Below, in pieces: positions 53,091 through 64,000 of a DNA stretch of 64,000 bases. The DNA is from Trichoplax adhaerens (Eukaryota; Placozoa; Uniplacotomia; Trichoplacea; Trichoplacidae): NCBI RefSeq assembly GCF_000150275.1, contig NW_002060944.1, forward strand, positions 8,135,033 through 8,199,032. Direction: 5' to 3'. Numbering within the stretch: position 1 is the first letter of the stretch; the number at the start of each line of letters is the position of its first letter. The notes beneath the pieces were generated by a model that saw nothing but the letters and a program-made list of their open reading frames with translations, was not told the origin of the DNA and did not search any database. The translations under genes and the position numbers were made by a program.

Positions 53091-54560
53091 GTCGAGATAA
53101 AAAATATGAATTATTGTTTTTCGTGAATCCTTAAATAACAAATTAATCTAACGATAATTAAAATTTCTACATCATATCGTGAGATAGAATATTCGTGAAT
53201 AATAACGATGTTTAGCGCTTTACGAGTATTAAAACAGATCGATTCGTTGCCTTTAGGATCATTTTAGAATTTTTGTTATGTATAAAGGATGCAAGCCGAA
53301 AATACTAACTGCCATTACGTTGATCGTGCTATAATAACATTTCGTATATGACTGCTAGAATCTTCTTTGGATAGCAGGGTTTAATATAGCATGCTACAAT
53401 TATCAGTATAAACAAGTTTTTTTGTTGGGAGACATCTGGTGTAGTACTTTCAGACGATCTTATAGCTATTACAAGTATCGCATTGGTTTACTCGTCAGAC
53501 TGAAAATAATATAAATTCTGCGGCATGATTGGCCAATGAAAGTGCATAAATTTATACATGATCTAAAGCCCAACAAGAAAAATAAACTTTCATTAACAGA
53601 ATCCTTACCACACGTGGATTAAGTAATCGAAAGTCTACAATAACACATACGTGCAGTCAAGAAATGATGAATTGATGTTAAGAATACCAGCAAGGCCCCT
53701 CGAAAGCTGTAAATAGTATCATCCTAGCTACTTATGTTCAATTCTATTGAAAAGGTATGGCTGGTCTTGAACAAAGATTTATTATATGATAACAAATCTT
53801 GACTAGAATGGACATTTTCGAATGTAATCTTGTTACCCTACGAGTATTATACTTAAATTTTAAAGACTATGAAGGCGGTCACTTAAAAATATTCCGCACG
53901 CAACCAATTCATAAAGCAAGATTAAAATCTGATCTTGCAACATGCTAATGCATATGCTGACAAAGTCAGCTTTTAATAGTACCGTAAGGATAACTACATG
54001 TAGTTTTTGAAGGGTAATCCGGTAAAGTAAATCGACTGCCAAGCTAATCACTGTAATTTTTGCGTATATAGTACTGCATATTATTATATGAATCTTCTAT
54101 TACTCCTTTAATTGTAATCTGGGATGAAAAGAATACTGCAATGGAAGGGTAAAATTTGCTCTTTCAAATTGAATACTTATTGTTTACTCTTTTTTTCAAT
54201 CTATTGATCAATTCTCAGTTATCAATTTTACCAATTTTATGCAATGAAACTATTAGAGGACTGTGTCTATGAGCTATTTATAGGATGTATTGATCGTGTT
54301 TTTTATTTGATGATATAGGGATAATCCATTGCACTATATAATTAGTACGGTAGATTCTTAAAGACATTTGAAAGCAATTTGATCATCTACTTTAATAGTT
54401 TTTGACTGCTGTGGCTGTTGATAGTGGGTGTTTTTCCTGATAGGGAGAAATCAGTATCAAGGCTGTTTGCGGCATAATAATCATAATTTAAGTTGATTTC
54501 ATTCTTGTCACTACTCCGTATATTAACATGTTAGCGCATCCAATAATATCGAAATCGAAG
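53091..54560. other. Gene-free spacer
   Basis: No recognisable exon, RNA gene or repeat. Frames are short and AT-driven. Promoter sequence for the membrane-protein gene is expected at its left end but is not identifiable. Confidence 0.4.
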
Positions 54561-55260
54561 AAAGACGTCATCAATTCTCTATTAATTAAAAGGCTACAAA
54601 TTTCATGCGATGTATTGTATAAGTTATAAATACGTTTTCTATTCCCTGTATCACTGGACTAAGTTAATGACTGGCATATAAAATAGCTTCGTTATTAAAG
54701 AAATACGTCATAAAATCTTCCGTTCAATAATCTCATTTTCCTTTCCTATCATATAATTATTACAGAAAGACGTCATAAAACCTCTGTTAAAAAAAAGACT
54801 GCAACTTTCACGTGATGCTTCGTAAAGTAAAAGCAAAGTTTGCCCTTTTTCTTTTCGATGCCTCTACGTTGTTTTATGACTGGCGGATAAATGATATCGT
54901 AAGAAAGACGTCATTACACCTTCGTTAGGACTCTGAATTTCTTGTAACACTATACATATACAAACAACGATGATCATTTTTTCCAACATAACTGGTCTGC
55001 CAGAGCGATTGATATATACGTGATATCATAAAATAAAAGACGCCATTAAACCTCTGTTTAAAGGCTTCAAATTCTATATAATGCTTGGTACAAGTGACGA
55101 TTACGTTTTTCTTTTCCTGTCTTATTAGCGATATCCAGTACAGTACGTAGTCCGCTTGAGTAATCGAAATTCACTGGGTATCATAAAATAAAGAAAAACG
55201 TCACAAAAACTGCTATTGAAGGGCTACAAATTTCATTTGATACATTGTATAAGTAATAAT
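54561..55260. repeat. Degenerate tandem array anchored on aaagacgtcat
   Basis: aaagacgtcat or close variants occur at 54561, 54711, 54765, 54903, 55036 and 55193; most spacings are 133-157 bp. About 25 bp after most anchors comes a second conserved block, ggctacaaatttcat...gatgtattgtataagt, near 54589, 54806, 55064 and 55227, and then tttctattccctgt-like sequence. Units are strongly diverged; one anchor pair is only 54 bp apart, implying a partial unit. Confidence 0.75.
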
Positions 55261-55699
55261 TGCATCTATCTTTTAGATTCAATTGAGAGGATGGGAATTT
55301 TTAATTTAATATGGAAATTTGAAACTTTATTATTAATTATAAATAATGTAATGAACGTGTTCCGCACTGCTTTCAGCAGAAGCAGCGGGTGGGTCGAGCG
55401 AAGTTTATCGTTTCTTTTTTATGCTCACCATGTCCAGGACTAATGATTATTAAATGAAAAGAAGGGAATACGAGTTAAACGCTATGTTGTATAGTTGTGT
55501 AAGATATCCATTTCTCACTTTAAACCTTATGTTAAAATTTTTAAATCCGAAAAAGGGAGCGAGCGGAGTTGATGATCGAGCGGATTATCTCTCATGGTTC
55601 TCCGTAAAAAGAGGATCATCGTTCGGCTCTGATATATACGCAATCAGTTTATAAAAATTGATTTTTTCATATATTCACCGGAACTTTACTACTCGTTAT

Positions 55700-56345
55700 A
55701 CTTGACGATAGATGTCGCTCAGCATGTCTACAAAAATAATATACAACAATAATAAAGTAAAAAACTATGATGCGAAACCACGGATAATCATCTTCGTGTT
55801 CGATACTTTGCCGAAACTGTCCTGTAGTTACGCTTGGCGATACACATCACTCAGCATGTGTCATTATAATATTGTACAGTATATAATCAATCCAAGCACT
55901 AGAATGCAAAGTCCATCGTCTTAATAATATTCGATACTTGAACGAAATTGTCCTGCCGCTGCTTTACCTAACGTACTGTACAATGTGCAATTGTGTACAT
56001 GCATCCATTGCATCGCTCAGCATTAACATGACATGTATAATATGATTAATTCAAGAATTATAATGCAGAGCACGGGCCTAGTTAATATAACACCGATGGA
56101 CTCTGATAGCTAGTGTAAATGTCTTAAAGGATGATATACCACTCTGACTGTCAAAGCGGTATATGATCCTATCTTTGAAGACATTTACGCCAACTATCAC
56201 TGCTGAAAGGAAACGGCAAATAAGCAGACAATCATCTGAATGTTGATTTTTTAGAACCTTGGTTGATACCAAGCGGTCATACACTCCGCTTAACATGTCC
56301 GCGAAAATAAGTTACAGCCATAATTATTAAGGAACTAGAACGCAA
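55700..56345. repeat. Second degenerate array anchored on atcgctcagcatgt
   Basis: gatgtcgctcagcatgtc (55711), cacatcactcagcatgtg (55844), gcatcgctcagcattaac (56011) and acactccgcttaacatgtcc (56281) are followed by similar aaaataat...taat...cta/gaa-tgcaaagc(a/c)c-like segments. Between anchors, gaaa-tgtcctg words recur near 55815 and 55945. Spacing is 133-270 bp. The 94-bp hairpin at 56105-56198 lies inside this block. Confidence 0.6.
56105..56198. repeat. 94-bp imperfect hairpin
   Basis: The left arm, gatagctagtgtaaatgtctt and then aaaggatgatatacc (56105-56140), pairs with the right arm, ggtatatgatcctatctttg and then aagacatttacgccaactatc (56158-56198), with a few mismatches and a small bulge. 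The loop is about 17 nt. No open frame or gene is attached. It could be a small MITE or a structured transcript. Confidence 0.8.
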
Positions 56346-58275
56346 AGCACAGACAAGCATGTTAATGCAGATCTTTCGTACACTTTGCTGAAATATCCTA
56401 GCTACCGTGCTCTATCACAGCCTACTCCTGGTGATCCACATGGATTGAAAAGCACCAGCAATCATCCTCATGTCGTTACTTGGCCATGGACTACTATGAC
56501 TTGACAGATACGGTACAGACTGTGTAATCTATGACACTATTGAGTTTCTCAATTCTTCCTACAGTCACCAAAATAATTATTATTTATTTACGATGTGCAA
56601 GTTGCCTACAACATGACTTCAAGCTTGTGGAATTGGAGGGTTTAGTGTCCATTTTTGAAAAGCTATCTCAAAATTGGTCAAGGATCCCTTTCCATTTTCC
56701 CGATGTCTGTCCATCTTGCATCCGTTGCCTTGAGCCTTGTACAGTTACTGTACTGATGTATCACCATAATATCACTGGATTTGACTGTATTCTAGGGGTG
56801 GAAAAAGAGTCTGGCCAGAGTGCCCAGATGTCGCTGCCACTCTCTTAGTATGCTAATAATGATTGGTAAGAAAGGAAATACTGGAGTATTGGCTCAACTC
56901 AAGTCTATAGCCAGCGATGTGATGTATGCGTATTTTGAGCATCAAAACCATAATCGCCTCCAAGTGATCGCAGTGAGGTTGAAGACGAATGGAATCTTAG
57001 CATTTGCAGGTATGCGGAGTGATATATTTATAAACATTGTGCCCTATTACCAGCTACTGTACCAGTAAGGACATATAGATTAATTATTGAGAATTAAATT
57101 GTAAATCTCCGATGGATGCAGTTGATAAAGTCCATTGTATAGTAGTAACGCGATGACATGGATGAGCCATCGAGGTATAATGAATGATTACATTATTGTA
57201 CGATATGGAAAGTGTGCTGTAGAGATTGCTTAGTAATGGATTACCCAACTATAATCCTACTGAATGATGAGTCTATGCTCCTACTAAATTATGAGTTTAT
57301 GCTGGTACAAATGATCAAATTCTACTAAAATTACAAATAAATTTATTTGCTCGCATTGCCCCTATCTAGTAGAGTGGGCATTATGGATACAGCGTAGGTA
57401 GGTGATAAAATAGGCTTTTAAAGTGATCGATGATTTTGTAGCGAGAATTTTACTTTGGGTCCATAAGAATAAAAGAATATACCAGAAAATGGAGTATAGA
57501 CTTACGTATGTCGTATACTATGCACGTTCATTGAAAATCGAACAACGGCTACACTCTCAATATTGTGTCCATACTGTATAGCGATTGCATGCCTGCTGTT
57601 TGATGAAACAAACAATTTAGCATTGTTGGCTGTAAGAAAGTATAGGCTGAAACTGATTAATATTAATACATGAATACATTGCATGAATATTCTTGAAGAG
57701 CTATCAATCATTATGTCCACTATTGGTATCTGCTTTTAGGTTTTGAGCTATCAACAGATAGTTCATGACGAACTTACCACCGAGAGTTACTAGTAGCACA
57801 AACCCTAAATGCTTATGTAGAACATTATTCCTGTACGACGTACAGGAAAGTAAAGAGTGAGGAGTGTTTATCAAAGGTCGTCTGGAAATGTCAACATTCA
57901 ATACTAGAGTCATATCAAATCTTTATCTTAGACACCTGTTAATGAAAGAGATAACTTTCTAATATTGTAGTCCTTTCTCAAATCAGATGTAAATCAATAG
58001 ATAAATTCACGATGCAATACTGAAAATTAGTTTGCTTTGGATACAGTGTGTAGTGCGCACCATAATTATAGAGTATACAGTGGCGTCAATTGCATAGGCT
58101 ATGATATCATGTTTCATGACCTAATTTATTATTTCAATAATATCATTATAGGCCCTGGTCATACATTTATTGCATTCACTGTAATTTCCCATATTGATCT
58201 ATACGAATTACGAAAGAAGTTGCAAAATTTTAATATTGGCCCTCTAGAGTGCATTTAGTAATTGAAAAGTTAATC
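56346..58275. other. Gene-poor spacer upstream of CMC2
   Basis: Two overlapping plus-strand frames, 56531-56848 (105 codons, true ATG) and 56820-57068 (82 codons, non-ATG start), lie in a slightly GC-richer patch. Neither has a recognisable domain, and they could be a decayed or unspliced gene or chance. The rest shows no recognisable exon. Confidence 0.35.
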
Positions 58276-58858
58276 ATGCATCCACCGTTAGCTGCTCACT
58301 TACATGAAAAGAAATGTCAACTTATTATCCAGCAATTAAGTGATTGCCATGTAGAGGTAATCCGAACCTTATTGTAAATGATGTAGATTGTTTGCTTTAC
58401 TTGCTGTTTTTAGGAAATGAGCTCATAGGTACTATTTAAAAGGTGTAAATAAACAACCTGCGTACTTTTATTCAATTTTATCCTTATCATAGCATCCAGT
58501 AGCAAAATTCCTTGGTAAATGCAACGATATAAAACTAGCATTGAATGCGTGTCTACAAGAAGAGGTAATGTACTGCATACGTTTCTTCTGCTATAGTACA
58601 TCGCATATCCCTGTTGTATCATAAAATGAATCAGCTTTAATTGCACGAGTGTGCTCTACAGTTCAGCATAATTTTCAATATTTCAAATCATATCGTTTGT
58701 TCTGATGCACAGCTGTGTATCTAGCTATACAAGATTTAAATTAACTGATGATTGATTCAATTTATTCCTTGTGATAGTACGAGAGTAGACGTCGACTCAA
58801 TCATGAAGAAGCTAAAAAGAGAAGAGAGAAATGGCTAAACTCAAGTGACTCTCTATAG
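58276..58858 (+). CDS. CMC2: COX assembly mitochondrial protein 2 (3 exons)
   Basis: A small twin CX9C protein of the mitochondrial intermembrane space, needed for normal cytochrome c oxidase biogenesis. Exons: 58276-58356, 58493-58564, 58778-58858. All are phase 0, giving 77 residues (human 79). It begins MHPPLAAHLHEKKC as human CMC2 begins MHPDLSPHLH. Both twin motifs are intact: C14 and C24 with QLIIQQLSD between, and the second pair in GKCNDIKLALNACLQEE. The C-terminal exon encodes YESRRRLNHEEAKKRREKW, matching the family's basic tail. No presequence is expected, since import uses the Mia40 disulfide relay. AATAAA lies 23 bp after the stop. It faces the histone H1 gene convergently. Confidence 0.93.
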
Positions 58859-58880
58859 GGTTAAAAACATAATATTGTAT

Positions 58881-58886
58881 AATAAA
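58881..58886 (+). terminator. Probable polyadenylation signal of CMC2
   Basis: AATAAA 23 bp after the CMC2 stop codon, followed by an AT-rich stretch. Confidence 0.55.
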
Positions 58887-60524
58887 TAGATATAATTACA
58901 ATTATTGGACAATTGAAATCTAAGTTGATTGAATTTATGAAATCTTTTGTGCCTATGAAATCAATTACTGTACATCTGAGTACGTGGATAACTGTAGAAG
59001 ATGTTAATACCGAATAATAAAACGAATTATAAGTTCGTATATCATTTTAAGTTACAGCAACATGATTACGTTGATTTTTATGCGTGTAAAGATGAGATAT
59101 GGCAATAACACCTAGCAGAATTAGCTACCATAGTCTTGTATGAATTACAACTAAAATCCATGTACTGTGTGTGGATGTACCCAGACGATAGCCAGCAAGC
59201 AAGTATGCAAGCATGCTGAATCCATATACAGTATACAGTAAAAGATATCACCATTTATAATTTGGAGTATTTCAGCTTTAGAAAAAGTCGGTCGATTCAG
59301 AATCGACTGTCTGCGTCCATACCGGAGTGTTTGGCACAATTTGTTGACAAAATGATGCCAAATGTCTGTCCGTCCAAATGGTATTTCTAAACGAGTCTAT
59401 ACAGTACCCTATAAGGTGTAAAACGGATGTCGTCTAAAATGTCTACGCCACAGTGTAAACGACATCTAACCTATGACATCTGTTTTCACCATCAGTAAAA
59501 GGACTCTGTTACACATGCAGGGACGACTGTCTACTATACTGTACTGTATATTTATTTACAGTTGGAATAAATGACGCTACATTCAGTTTTATTTTAACTA
59601 ATGGCACCATAATGTACTGATCAGCTTCGAATTAATTAATAGTTTAGTTTGTTCATCGGCAATGCATGTGTTATACTGTACTACTACTTTATTTTAATTT
59701 GAGAGTGCGGTACAAATTCAGTAGTAAACAATCGACATTAGTATAGTGTACATATAGTACTGTACAGTACTATAGCGTACCGTATTGACTATACTACCAG
59801 TATGGAACGATACTGCAATACGCTACTCCGAACTGCGCATGAGACGCTTCAAAATTTTAGGCGGGAGAACGATGAGTTTATTGTTGATAGCTCTAAGTTG
59901 ATATAACTAAAACTGCTCCATATTATCACCCAATACAAGAGAATTTTACTTCAGAAGGACAATCTGCAGAAACAGATATACCGAACTGATCCATTTTCTA
60001 TCCTTACACAAATTTATTTTACATTACTCTACTAGCGTTACTAATTTTCAATAATTTCAATATTATATCGTGCATATGCGAGTACATCAAGTTTTCTTCA
60101 AGTGACGCTAAATACTGTTGAAAGAGCACAGAAAATGGGTTAAAAGTTTAGACTATTCAACAGTTTAGCTAATTCGAATACAATGCAGAGTCTACATTTA
60201 TATTCTACAGGTTTCACAAAGTTTTATATCGCACGCATACTATTTGCAAACAAAATATGCCGTCTAATCCGTATACAGTACGTCGCTCAAAATGCTCAGA
60301 AACCAGATTATACTATAGTAAATGGAGTCATTCGCACTGATTGATTCTAGATGTTAATACGGATAGCGATATCGGTATTCAATGTTTTACAAACTATTCG
60401 AACAGTAGGCAATAGTTCTACTGATCCGGAAAAAAATAGAAAGTTAAAAAACTGCATACTATATAAGGTAATTTTGCAACGGCATGCCCAATTTATCGAA
60501 TAAATTGACTTTCGATAAAAATGT
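58887..60524. other. Convergent spacer between CMC2 and histone H1
   Basis: No recognisable exon. It contains a 76-bp imperfect hairpin at 59415-59490 (ggtgtaaaacggatgtc pairing with gacatctgttttcacc). It also has a patch near 59750-59790 rich in TACTGTA/GTACAGTAC words like that at 46160-46310. Confidence 0.5.
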
Positions 60525-60540
60525 GGCTTTGAAAAAAGCC
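60525..60540 (-). terminator. Histone mRNA 3' stem-loop
   Basis: Read on the minus strand, ggctttTTTCaaagcc forms a perfect 6-bp stem with a 4-nt TTTC loop. It is flanked 5' by caac and 3' by aca, 62 bp after the H1 stop codon. This matches the metazoan replication-dependent histone consensus bound by SLBP. It implies a non-polyadenylated, S-phase-regulated transcript. A clear purine-rich histone downstream element was not established. Confidence 0.92.
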
Positions 60541-60601
60541 GTTGTGGAAAAAGAATTTAGATAATGTTAAGAAGTGATGGAAGTAAATAGGTGTTGATAA
60601 T

Positions 60602-61174
60602 TTATTTCTTGGCGGTCTTTTTAGGCTTGACAACCTTCTTGGCGGGTTTAGCCTTTGACTTCTTAGCCTTGTCCTTCTTGGTGGTAGTCTTTTTAGGAGT
60701 GGATTTCTTGGTTGTAGGCTTCTTGGCAGCTTTCTTGGCTGGCTTCTTGTCTTTCTTAGCAGCTGGTTTCTTTGCCGCTTTCTTAGGTGAAGCAGCCTTC
60801 TTGGTTTTAGGCTTGGTCTTTTTGGCGGGTTTCTTGGCTGCAGGCTTCTTCTTAACGACCTTCTTCTTTTTGGGTTTTTCAACCTTCTTGACTAATTTGA
60901 AGGATCCACTAGCACCTAATCCCTTGGTGTGGATTAAAGTACCACTGGTAACACCTCGCTTTAAAGCAAGCTTGATGTGAGTTGAAGCACTTGTTTCAGA
61001 GATTTTATAATTGGCAGTGATCCATTTGGAGATGGCTTGACGAGAAGAGCCACTACGTTCATTAAGAGCGCGGATGGCTGCTGAAATCATCTCAATATAC
61101 TTGGGATGGGCTGGTGCAACCTTAGGCTTGCTTACCTTCTTGGCTGGGGCAGCTGCGGCTTGGTCGGAACTCAT
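60602..61174 (-). CDS. Histone H1 (linker histone), intronless
   Basis: 190 residues from ATG at 61174 (MSSDQAAAAPAKKVSKPK) to TAA at 60602-60604. Residues about 22-95 form the winged-helix linker-histone globular domain: HPKYIEMISAAIRALNERSG, SSRQAISKWITANYKI, THIKLALKRGVTSGTL, then the GLGASGSFKL hairpin. Residues 96-190 are a Lys/Ala/Pro tail with repeated AKKPAAKK and TTKK-type words. H1 binds the nucleosome dyad and linker DNA. The intronless structure, TATA box and 3' stem-loop show a replication-dependent type. The long opposite-strand frame over the tail is a shadow of the lysine codons. Codon use is richer in G and C than in neighbouring genes, as is common for histones. Confidence 0.97.
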   Translation of the reverse strand: MSSDQAAAAPAKKVSKPKVAPAHPKYIEMISAAIRALNERSGSSRQAISKWITANYKISETSASTHIKLALKRGVTSGTLIHTKGLGASGSFKLVKKVEKPKKKKVVKKKPAAKKPAKKTKPKTKKAASPKKAAKKPAAKKDKKPAKKAAKKPTTKKSTPKKTTTKKDKAKKSKAKPAKKVVKPKKTAKK

Positions 61175-61252
61175 AGTGAAATAACTTTCTTGTTACTGAG
61201 AGTGCGCTTGACGACAAATAAGTAACTAAGTGATCGGGTTGGTGTGCACGCC

Positions 61253-61264
61253 TTTATATAGCCA
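61253..61264 (-). promoter_or_regulatory. TATA box of histone H1
   Basis: Minus-strand ggctatataaagg lies about 80 bp upstream of the H1 ATG, at the usual distance for a short histone 5' leader. A gttgg motif directly upstream could be a CCAAT-like element; this is weaker. Confidence 0.7.
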
Positions 61265-61269
61265 ACATG

Positions 61270-64000
61270 CGGACCTAATCGGAGGCAGTGTTGTTGAGGG
61301 TGTGGATCATTCATCCTTAGAGCATCATGGCGTCAGGTTTGTGCTTCTTCTTCGTGCGGCGATCATGATTTTAATCGTTTTAATTTGATAGAATGATGCT
61401 AGTTTTAGGTTAAAATATGCAATGGATGCTATTGTTTTGCATTGTAGGTTATTTTATAATTTACTGATTAGAATTGGCAATTTATTCATTAATTTAACTT
61501 TACATCGTCGGTCTCCATCATGGAAATTTTTGTTATAAATGTCGATTATTTCCTAAAATGACTCTACCTTGGCCAAAGTGGCATAGGAACAAGTTAGCAC
61601 ACCTCTTATATCGATATTGGCAAGGATAACTTGAGGTCAATTCAACTGGATGCTAAATTAAAATTGATAATTCTGATACCAACAAACACATGTCCGGTTA
61701 CCAATGGCTACCTTCCCACTGGTAACGACGTCCTCCTTCGCTCGATTTCATTTTCATCATGGACGCTTTCTCCTGTCCAATGGATAGCTCTATGGGCTAT
61801 CTAAGGTTAGCAATAATCATTTTATCCATGTACAACGTATCCTAATGAAAGAAATGGCAAAATAGTCAAATTAAAGAGTCTATTTCCATTCAGTCTAATT
61901 CATCACATAACATGGCAATTCTAGCGAGGATGGATGGACGGTAGGTTTGCCTTCAGGTTAGAACACAATTTAAAATGGCAATTAATCTTGTCCAATTTTA
62001 CTTTTTATGACTTATTATGCTTTCAAATGCAACTTTGCATGATTGGTTATCCTATCAATCCATTAAAATGTTGTAATGAGTGAAATTTAGCAATCGATTT
62101 CATCAAAACATTTGTATGGTACAAGCTTGGAAAATCGACGCATCTATTGTCACAATCGTCCAAGGTGCAAATCCTGACCAATTGAACCTTCGCTCAAAAT
62201 GCTATCCTCTATAGTATTTTCATGCCATAAAGGCTACAAAATTGCGATATTCAATCATATTATGCTCGATAATGATGTAGTTTCATTATTTCATCTCATT
62301 CTAGCTAAAGAAGGAGTTGGAAATAGCTTAAATATGATTTTAATCGAATTTACCATGTCGAATCCAACTGCTGTTACGTCACGGATGCATTGATGCATCA
62401 AGCCTTGACAATAATAATGGATGATCAACAAGGCGAAATGAGAGTCTCTTAATTCCCGTTATGATTTATTTTGCCCTTAAATAGGATTTTATCTTTCTCC
62501 CTTTTATCCTGCTATAGTAGAATTCTTATAGGATTATTTTGGGGGGAGGTTTATCGTCATTTTCAGCTACATTTCCAACAAATTGGCTAATTTCAATTTT
62601 TTCAAACTGCCCCAAAATTCATTGTTGTATTGTAACGCTATTTTTTCTCTGGTGGAAAAACGCAAGGCCCAAAGTTGACATACAACAGTCATCAATAGCA
62701 TTGCTAAAATTACCTTATGCAGTAGTTCTCCATCTAAGAGTGGATCAACTGATAGTTAGTTGGCCCCTTGAAGTATTTTTATCATGTCTATTAGTAAGAA
62801 ATGGGGTCATATTTTAAAGTAAACGCTCCATCGGTTAAGCCATGGGCGGATAACGTGAAAAAAAACTCGGTGACAAAACGACGCGTAACCAATCGCTTGG
62901 TGAGGAACAAAAGAGGGCAACCAAAAATGCTAGAAAGTAGAGAAAACTTTTTTAAAGTTAATCTACTTGATTGACCGAGTTGATAGGAAATTAATACTAT
63001 CAATCATGATGATTTTTATCCAATTTCTGTTTTTTGGATGCTTTGATCAACCATTTTCTTCCATCATTGAATTGATACAGTGACCCTATGTGTTTTTTCG
63101 CCAGCGAAAAAAAAAGAAAAGTCTTTTTGTCTTGGGGCAATCGGATTTTTTCACGGCATCGACGTTCGATTTCATTTTGAATTAGAACTATTTCTTGCAA
63201 TGGTTCAAGGGTAAAGAATTTATAATTTTAACAAGGATAAGAGAGTTGCAATGATCGAGTGATTATTTCAATCCATTCTTATTGAATAACTTGAAAAATA
63301 GCTGTAAGAATTTCCATACCTTCCGCAACGATTTTTTTGGGGTGGGGAAAAAGTGGGTGAGAATAAATTCACTTCGCGGTCAAATTTTGGAGGGAGATCG
63401 ATATTTTTAGTGGAAATTTTGACTTCCTCTTGTTTAAATTATTATTTTCTTACGCAGTGGATGTACTATCATCTTGTCTATGCTCGAATTGTGTCAAAAC
63501 TTTCCCTATCTATTTTTCGCCATACAACAACAATTTCGCTTTTAATAAAAAACACTTTTACGCTCGACTCCATTGTTACACACGTACTTTTATGTGCAAC
63601 TATCGTCTTCTCTACGCTTGATGATATTGTCCAATAAATACTTCCTTGCTGAATATTGCTTGATAGATCAATAACTTAACTAAAATAGATTGCATTAGCT
63701 TACAAATGTGAACAAATTGGGAATAGCTTCACGAATACTAGACACTTTTTGTTGATAGCTAAACTTCGACACCACGACATTACCATAAGGAGTGACTACT
63801 ACTACCGTTCTACTTGATATCATTTTAATTAAATTTTAAAATTATCATGTCTAAACATTGTATTTTACAATAATAAAAATTGAAATAAAAAACTATTAAA
63901 ATATTCTTTCCTAATCGTCTCGCAATTACTGTTGATGAGTATGCATGATATCGTTTCATAGACATAAATTACGACAAGATTGGAGCTGTACTGTAGTAGA
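61270..64000. other. Gene-free right end
   Basis: 2.7 kb upstream of histone H1. Several frames of 60-95 codons (for example 62539-62817 plus and 63000-63200 minus) overlap on both strands and carry no domain I recognise. No second histone gene is present up to the window edge. Confidence 0.4.

Noticed and set aside
53091-53141. Upstream extension of the two-membrane-segment protein
   Set aside because: The extension starts with TTG; the first ATG in frame is at 53090.
60591-60980. 129-codon plus-strand open frame
   Set aside because: It is the antisense shadow of the lysine- and alanine-rich histone H1 tail; its hydrophobic translation comes from reverse-complemented AAG/GCC codons.
62199-63637. 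Cluster of 60-95 codon frames at the right end
   Set aside because: They overlap on both strands, several lack ATG starts and none shows a recognisable domain or exon chain.

Overview
The window looks like nuclear DNA of an early-branching animal, most probably a placozoan (Trichoplax or Hoilungia type). It is AT-rich and intron-dense, with mostly short introns, and it carries an animal gene set: a DNA-PKcs, a death-domain protein, and a replication-type histone H1 with the metazoan 3' stem-loop. The species is inferred from gene content and architecture, not from a database match. I see no rRNA, tRNA, CRISPR array or intact transposon.

Layout. (1) 1-20587, minus strand: the 5' three-quarters of PRKDC (DNA-PKcs). 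It runs from the first exon at the right to the start of the FAT region at the left edge; the kinase domain lies outside. (2) 20588-29529: a repeat-rich gene-free interval with a dimeric tandem satellite at 21657-22400 and several degenerate arrays. (3) 29530-31762, plus: a two-exon gene for an unrecognised basic, coiled-coil protein ending in a death domain. (4) 33196-35912, minus: PTCD1-like mitochondrial PPR protein, 8 exons. (5) 37064-40753, plus: ACTR8 (Arp8), 14 exons. (6) 41092-44975, minus: adenylosuccinate lyase, 12 exons. (7) 47247-50518, plus: a 12-exon gene for an unrecognised 328-residue protein with three evenly spaced C-x2-C/H-x2-C zinc-binding units. (8) 52626-53090, minus: single-exon protein with two membrane segments. 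(9) 53091-58275: repeat-rich gene-poor interval with two degenerate arrays and a 94-bp hairpin. (10) 58276-58858, plus: CMC2, 3 exons. (11) 60602-61174, minus: intronless histone H1 with TATA box and histone stem-loop. (12) 61270-64000: no gene recognised.

The genes do not form one pathway. PRKDC (end joining), ACTR8 (INO80 remodelling) and H1 all act on chromatin or DNA; PTCD1 and CMC2 serve mitochondrial translation and cytochrome oxidase assembly; ADSL makes purines. Orientation alternates, giving convergent and divergent pairs rather than operons. Exon limits for the smaller genes were worked out by hand from GT/AG sites, reading-frame phase and remembered family similarity; every exon sum closes in frame. 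The least explained items are the coiled-coil/death-domain protein, the triple zinc-unit protein and the repeat blocks.
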